A stretch of DNA of 64,000 bases from Nymphaea colorata (taxonomy: Eukaryota; Streptophyta; Magnoliopsida; Nymphaeales; Nymphaeaceae): NCBI RefSeq assembly GCF_008831285.2, contig NC_045141.1:20890848-20954847 (forward strand), written 5' to 3'. Both the position numbers and the translations under genes were made by a program. Every line of letters begins with the position of its first letter. Position 1 is the first letter of the stretch. The notes beneath the pieces are model-generated. The model worked only from the letters and a program-made list of their open reading frames with translations, was not told where the DNA came from and did no database searches. Shown here one piece after another: positions 61,694 through 64,000 of this stretch.

Positions 61694-63937
61694 CCAATAG
61701 TTTCATATAGCTTCATTTCAGGTAAAATTCTTTGTAGGTTCCGTTTCTTCCTGGTCTTTCTCATATCTTGCCATCCAAAATTCCTCTCCGGCTCTGTAAT
61801 ATAATGAACCAGCAAATCACAGTTGTTATTCCGATTTTAGCTTTTCAAGAATGAAATGGCTGGTTTTATCATCAAATATGCAGCAGGAATTTTCCGTAGC
61901 GAAATTATCCTTCGAACAGCAATACATGAGAACCTGTCACTGTGGGGAAGTCACTGACAGATGAGAGTGGCCTGTGACTCGGTGCAATTTGTTCCTGGAA
62001 TAAACTGCAAGGAAAAATAGGCAAAATATCCTAAAGAAGTAAAATCCGAGCCATGAAGAATCTTTTGATATTTACAAAATTGTTTTTTCTCGGTCTGTTG
62101 TGTTAAGAATGTGAACGATATAAAACTAAAAGGGCGACGATATCAGATAACTGGCTTTTTGAAAAATATCATCTTTTCATCGACATCGTATTGGCCATCA
62201 AACATTGCATGAGGAAATCATGACGGCTTCAGAAATATGCGAACTTCCTTGATGAGAAGAATTTGAAATTCTGTTGCCATGATCTTTCTTCCCATGCTTC
62301 GATATAGCTTGCACCTGCAATATGGTAACAACCTGACTCAGGCTGGTTCGTCGTCGTCAAATTCCAAGAGGGTTTGCTAAAAATTGCCGAAATTTTTGCT
62401 GCTTAAGTTTCTCCAAAGGTAATTAAGATCTAATTTAACATATAGGTAAAGTATATCTTGACTTTTCACTTGCTACAAAACGGGCCCAAAAAATCACGCT
62501 ATTTTATCTGCCATGACAAATAAAGCCGACTTTCCAGAACATGCCGAAAGTTGGAACATATGGACTTCATTTACTCAATTAGAACACATCTTACCTTCCG
62601 AAGCAAACATGACATCCTCCATTCTTCGGGTTACTTTTGTATTCAGGCAACCATTCTGGTAGACACTTACTGGATCAGATGCACTGACATCCTTCAAGCC
62701 CGTTTAAGCCCTTGGCATTATAGGGTCAAATAAGGTTTTCTAAAATTGATCTCTCTGCTTTGGTGTAAAGGAGATTAGAGAAGAATGAAAAGGATGCCAA
62801 AGTCCGGCGTTATCTATGAAAAGCTGAACTAATCAATGTTAAATCAAGTTAAGAAACTAGTAACCAACAATCACAAAAGTTAATGGAGTCTGAATTTTCA
62901 AGGAATATAATTAAGAATCACAGGATACATTCTTTATTATGACAATGTGGCTCATCAAATTTTATTCTGTGAGTTGGCAATAATTTTTCTATATTAAAAA
63001 ATAAAGCCACAAAAAGTCGCCATTCAAACAATCGCATCGAGTTGTTTGAGAGCAGCAATATCTACTTTTGCAGGTCTTCTACTACAACCACAGGTCTATA
63101 TTTCCTTTTTACTGCATTAGACACAATAAATGTTTTGCGTAGTAGCATTTTTAACAAACGTACTTTTTCCACGTGAACTAAAAATAATAGTTTACTTGAG
63201 TGTTCTGGCTAAAGTATAGATATCAAAACTTCTATACAAGGAAAACTTAGTTTGACTAAAAATTATTGACCAAAAAACCATCTCCTCGATCAATTCCAGG
63301 ATTACTATATCTACGTGTGATCCGTTTGTATGACCACCCAAGCTTAGTGGCATCATGTCTATGCCAAAATGAACAGAGTCATATGAAACGATACCAATGC
63401 TGCCCATACCTGTTAAGAAGGGCAGCGAGTGAAAAAATACTGCCGTCTCAGCCAAGAGGAGCAGGTCAAGATGTGTAACGGTGGCGAAGAAATGATGCCA
63501 TATTTTGCAGTTTGCCCTTTTTAATGCACTGACGGCAGAACAAGGTACGTCGATGGAGGCGAAACCCCCTGGGCAAGAGGCCATGTAGCTAGTGCATACA
63601 CTTCCTTGCACCTTTTTCGTATAGTTTATATGCCGATATTCCAGAGAGTGAAAAATACCAAAACATTTAAATATCGCAAGTATGTTGCCCAGCAGACGAT
63701 TTCACAGTATGCCCTATTGCATTGAAATTGCTCACGTTCATCGACCTCGCCGTTGGCCCACGAAGGGAATAGCTGCTACTGCCTCTTTGTCAAATCTGAG
63801 TAGCAAAATATTTATGAGAGTTTGAGAGAGAGAGAGGAGAGAATTCTATCTCGATAATATACTACCCAACCAATCAAACACCTTTGTGCTCATTGCGCTT
63901 ATAAGAAAAAAGTTCAATTGTCGAGAGACTCTCAACA
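61694..63937. other. BRX 3' region and intergenic
   Basis: The first few hundred bases are presumably the BRX 3' untranslated region; an AATAAA lies at 61999-62004. The rest is AT-rich. A 139-codon minus-strand frame at 63192-63611 resembles no known family. A short GA run lies near 63824-63840, upstream of the possible gene at the window end. Confidence 0.55.
61999..62004 (+). terminator. Possible BRX polyadenylation signal
   Basis: AATAAA about 305 nt after the BRX stop codon. Plausible in spacing but not distinctive in AT-rich plant DNA. Confidence 0.35.
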
Positions 63938-64000
63938 ATGGGTGGCTGCTTGTCAAGATTTAATCTTCACCGACCTACCATCCATACCGGTCAAACAATC
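63938..64000 (+). CDS. Possible start of an acylated protein, cut by the window end
   Basis: ATG 63938 in a good plant context (CAACAATGGG) opens a frame of 21 codons to the window edge. It begins MGGCLSRF: Gly2 and Cys4 fit N-myristoylation plus palmitoylation signals seen in membrane-anchored plant proteins such as some kinases. A GA-rich stretch upstream resembles the leaders of other genes here. Only 63 nt are visible, so the call is tentative and no family can be named. Confidence 0.35.
   Translation, partial: MGGCLSRFNLHRPTIHTGQTI

Noticed and set aside
63192-63611. 139-codon minus-strand frame near the right end
   Set aside because: Not similar to any family I recognise, and no splice or promoter context supports it.
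1-64000. CRISPR arrays, bacterial operons, ribosome binding sites
   Set aside because: The window is plant nuclear DNA. The short tandem repeats lack the repeat-spacer pattern of CRISPR.

Overview
This window is nuclear DNA from a flowering plant. The genes are widely spaced and split by plant-type introns. Intergenic DNA is AT-rich and crowded with (GA)n/(CT)n and (TA)n microsatellites, hAT-type MITEs and one full-length Ty1/copia retrotransposon. I cannot name the species from sequence alone.

Layout. (1) 1-3.8 kb: no gene recognised. (2) 4.19-9.37 kb, + strand: a three-exon GROWTH-REGULATING FACTOR (GRF) gene with QLQ and WRC domains and an intact miR396 target site. (3) 13.17-13.77 kb, + strand: an intronless PAM68-type gene for a chloroplast photosystem II assembly factor. 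(4) 17.19-22.22 kb, + strand: a decayed Ty1/copia element with both LTRs, a primer-binding site and a perfect 5-bp target duplication (ATGTT). (5) 22.2-30.3 kb: gene-poor. (6) 30.44-32.80 kb, + strand: a three-exon R2R3-MYB gene with the bHLH-interaction motif. (7) 36.1-41.5 kb: a MITE-rich stretch surrounding a minus-strand, chloroplast-targeted Ycf20-like gene (38.03-39.71 kb), with one MITE inside its intron and a nested pair just upstream. (8) 41.5-57.8 kb: a long gene-poor stretch with short tandem duplications. (9) 57.89-61.69 kb, + strand: a five-exon BREVIS RADIX (BRX) family gene whose first intron appears to be GC-AG. (10) 63.94 kb to the end: a possible first exon of another gene starting MGGCLS, cut off by the window edge.

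The genes do not form a pathway or operon-like unit; this is ordinary plant gene order. Three are growth or development regulators (GRF, MYB, BRX) and two are chloroplast membrane proteins (PAM68, Ycf20-like). I found no rRNA, tRNA or CRISPR array, and no convincing new biological system. The points most worth checking are the nested MITEs, the GC-AG and NAGNAG splice sites of BRX, the possible alternative last exon of GRF, and the 102-bp exact tandem duplication.

All exon boundaries were assigned by eye from reading frame, GT/GC-AG signals and family knowledge. They have not been checked against transcripts.
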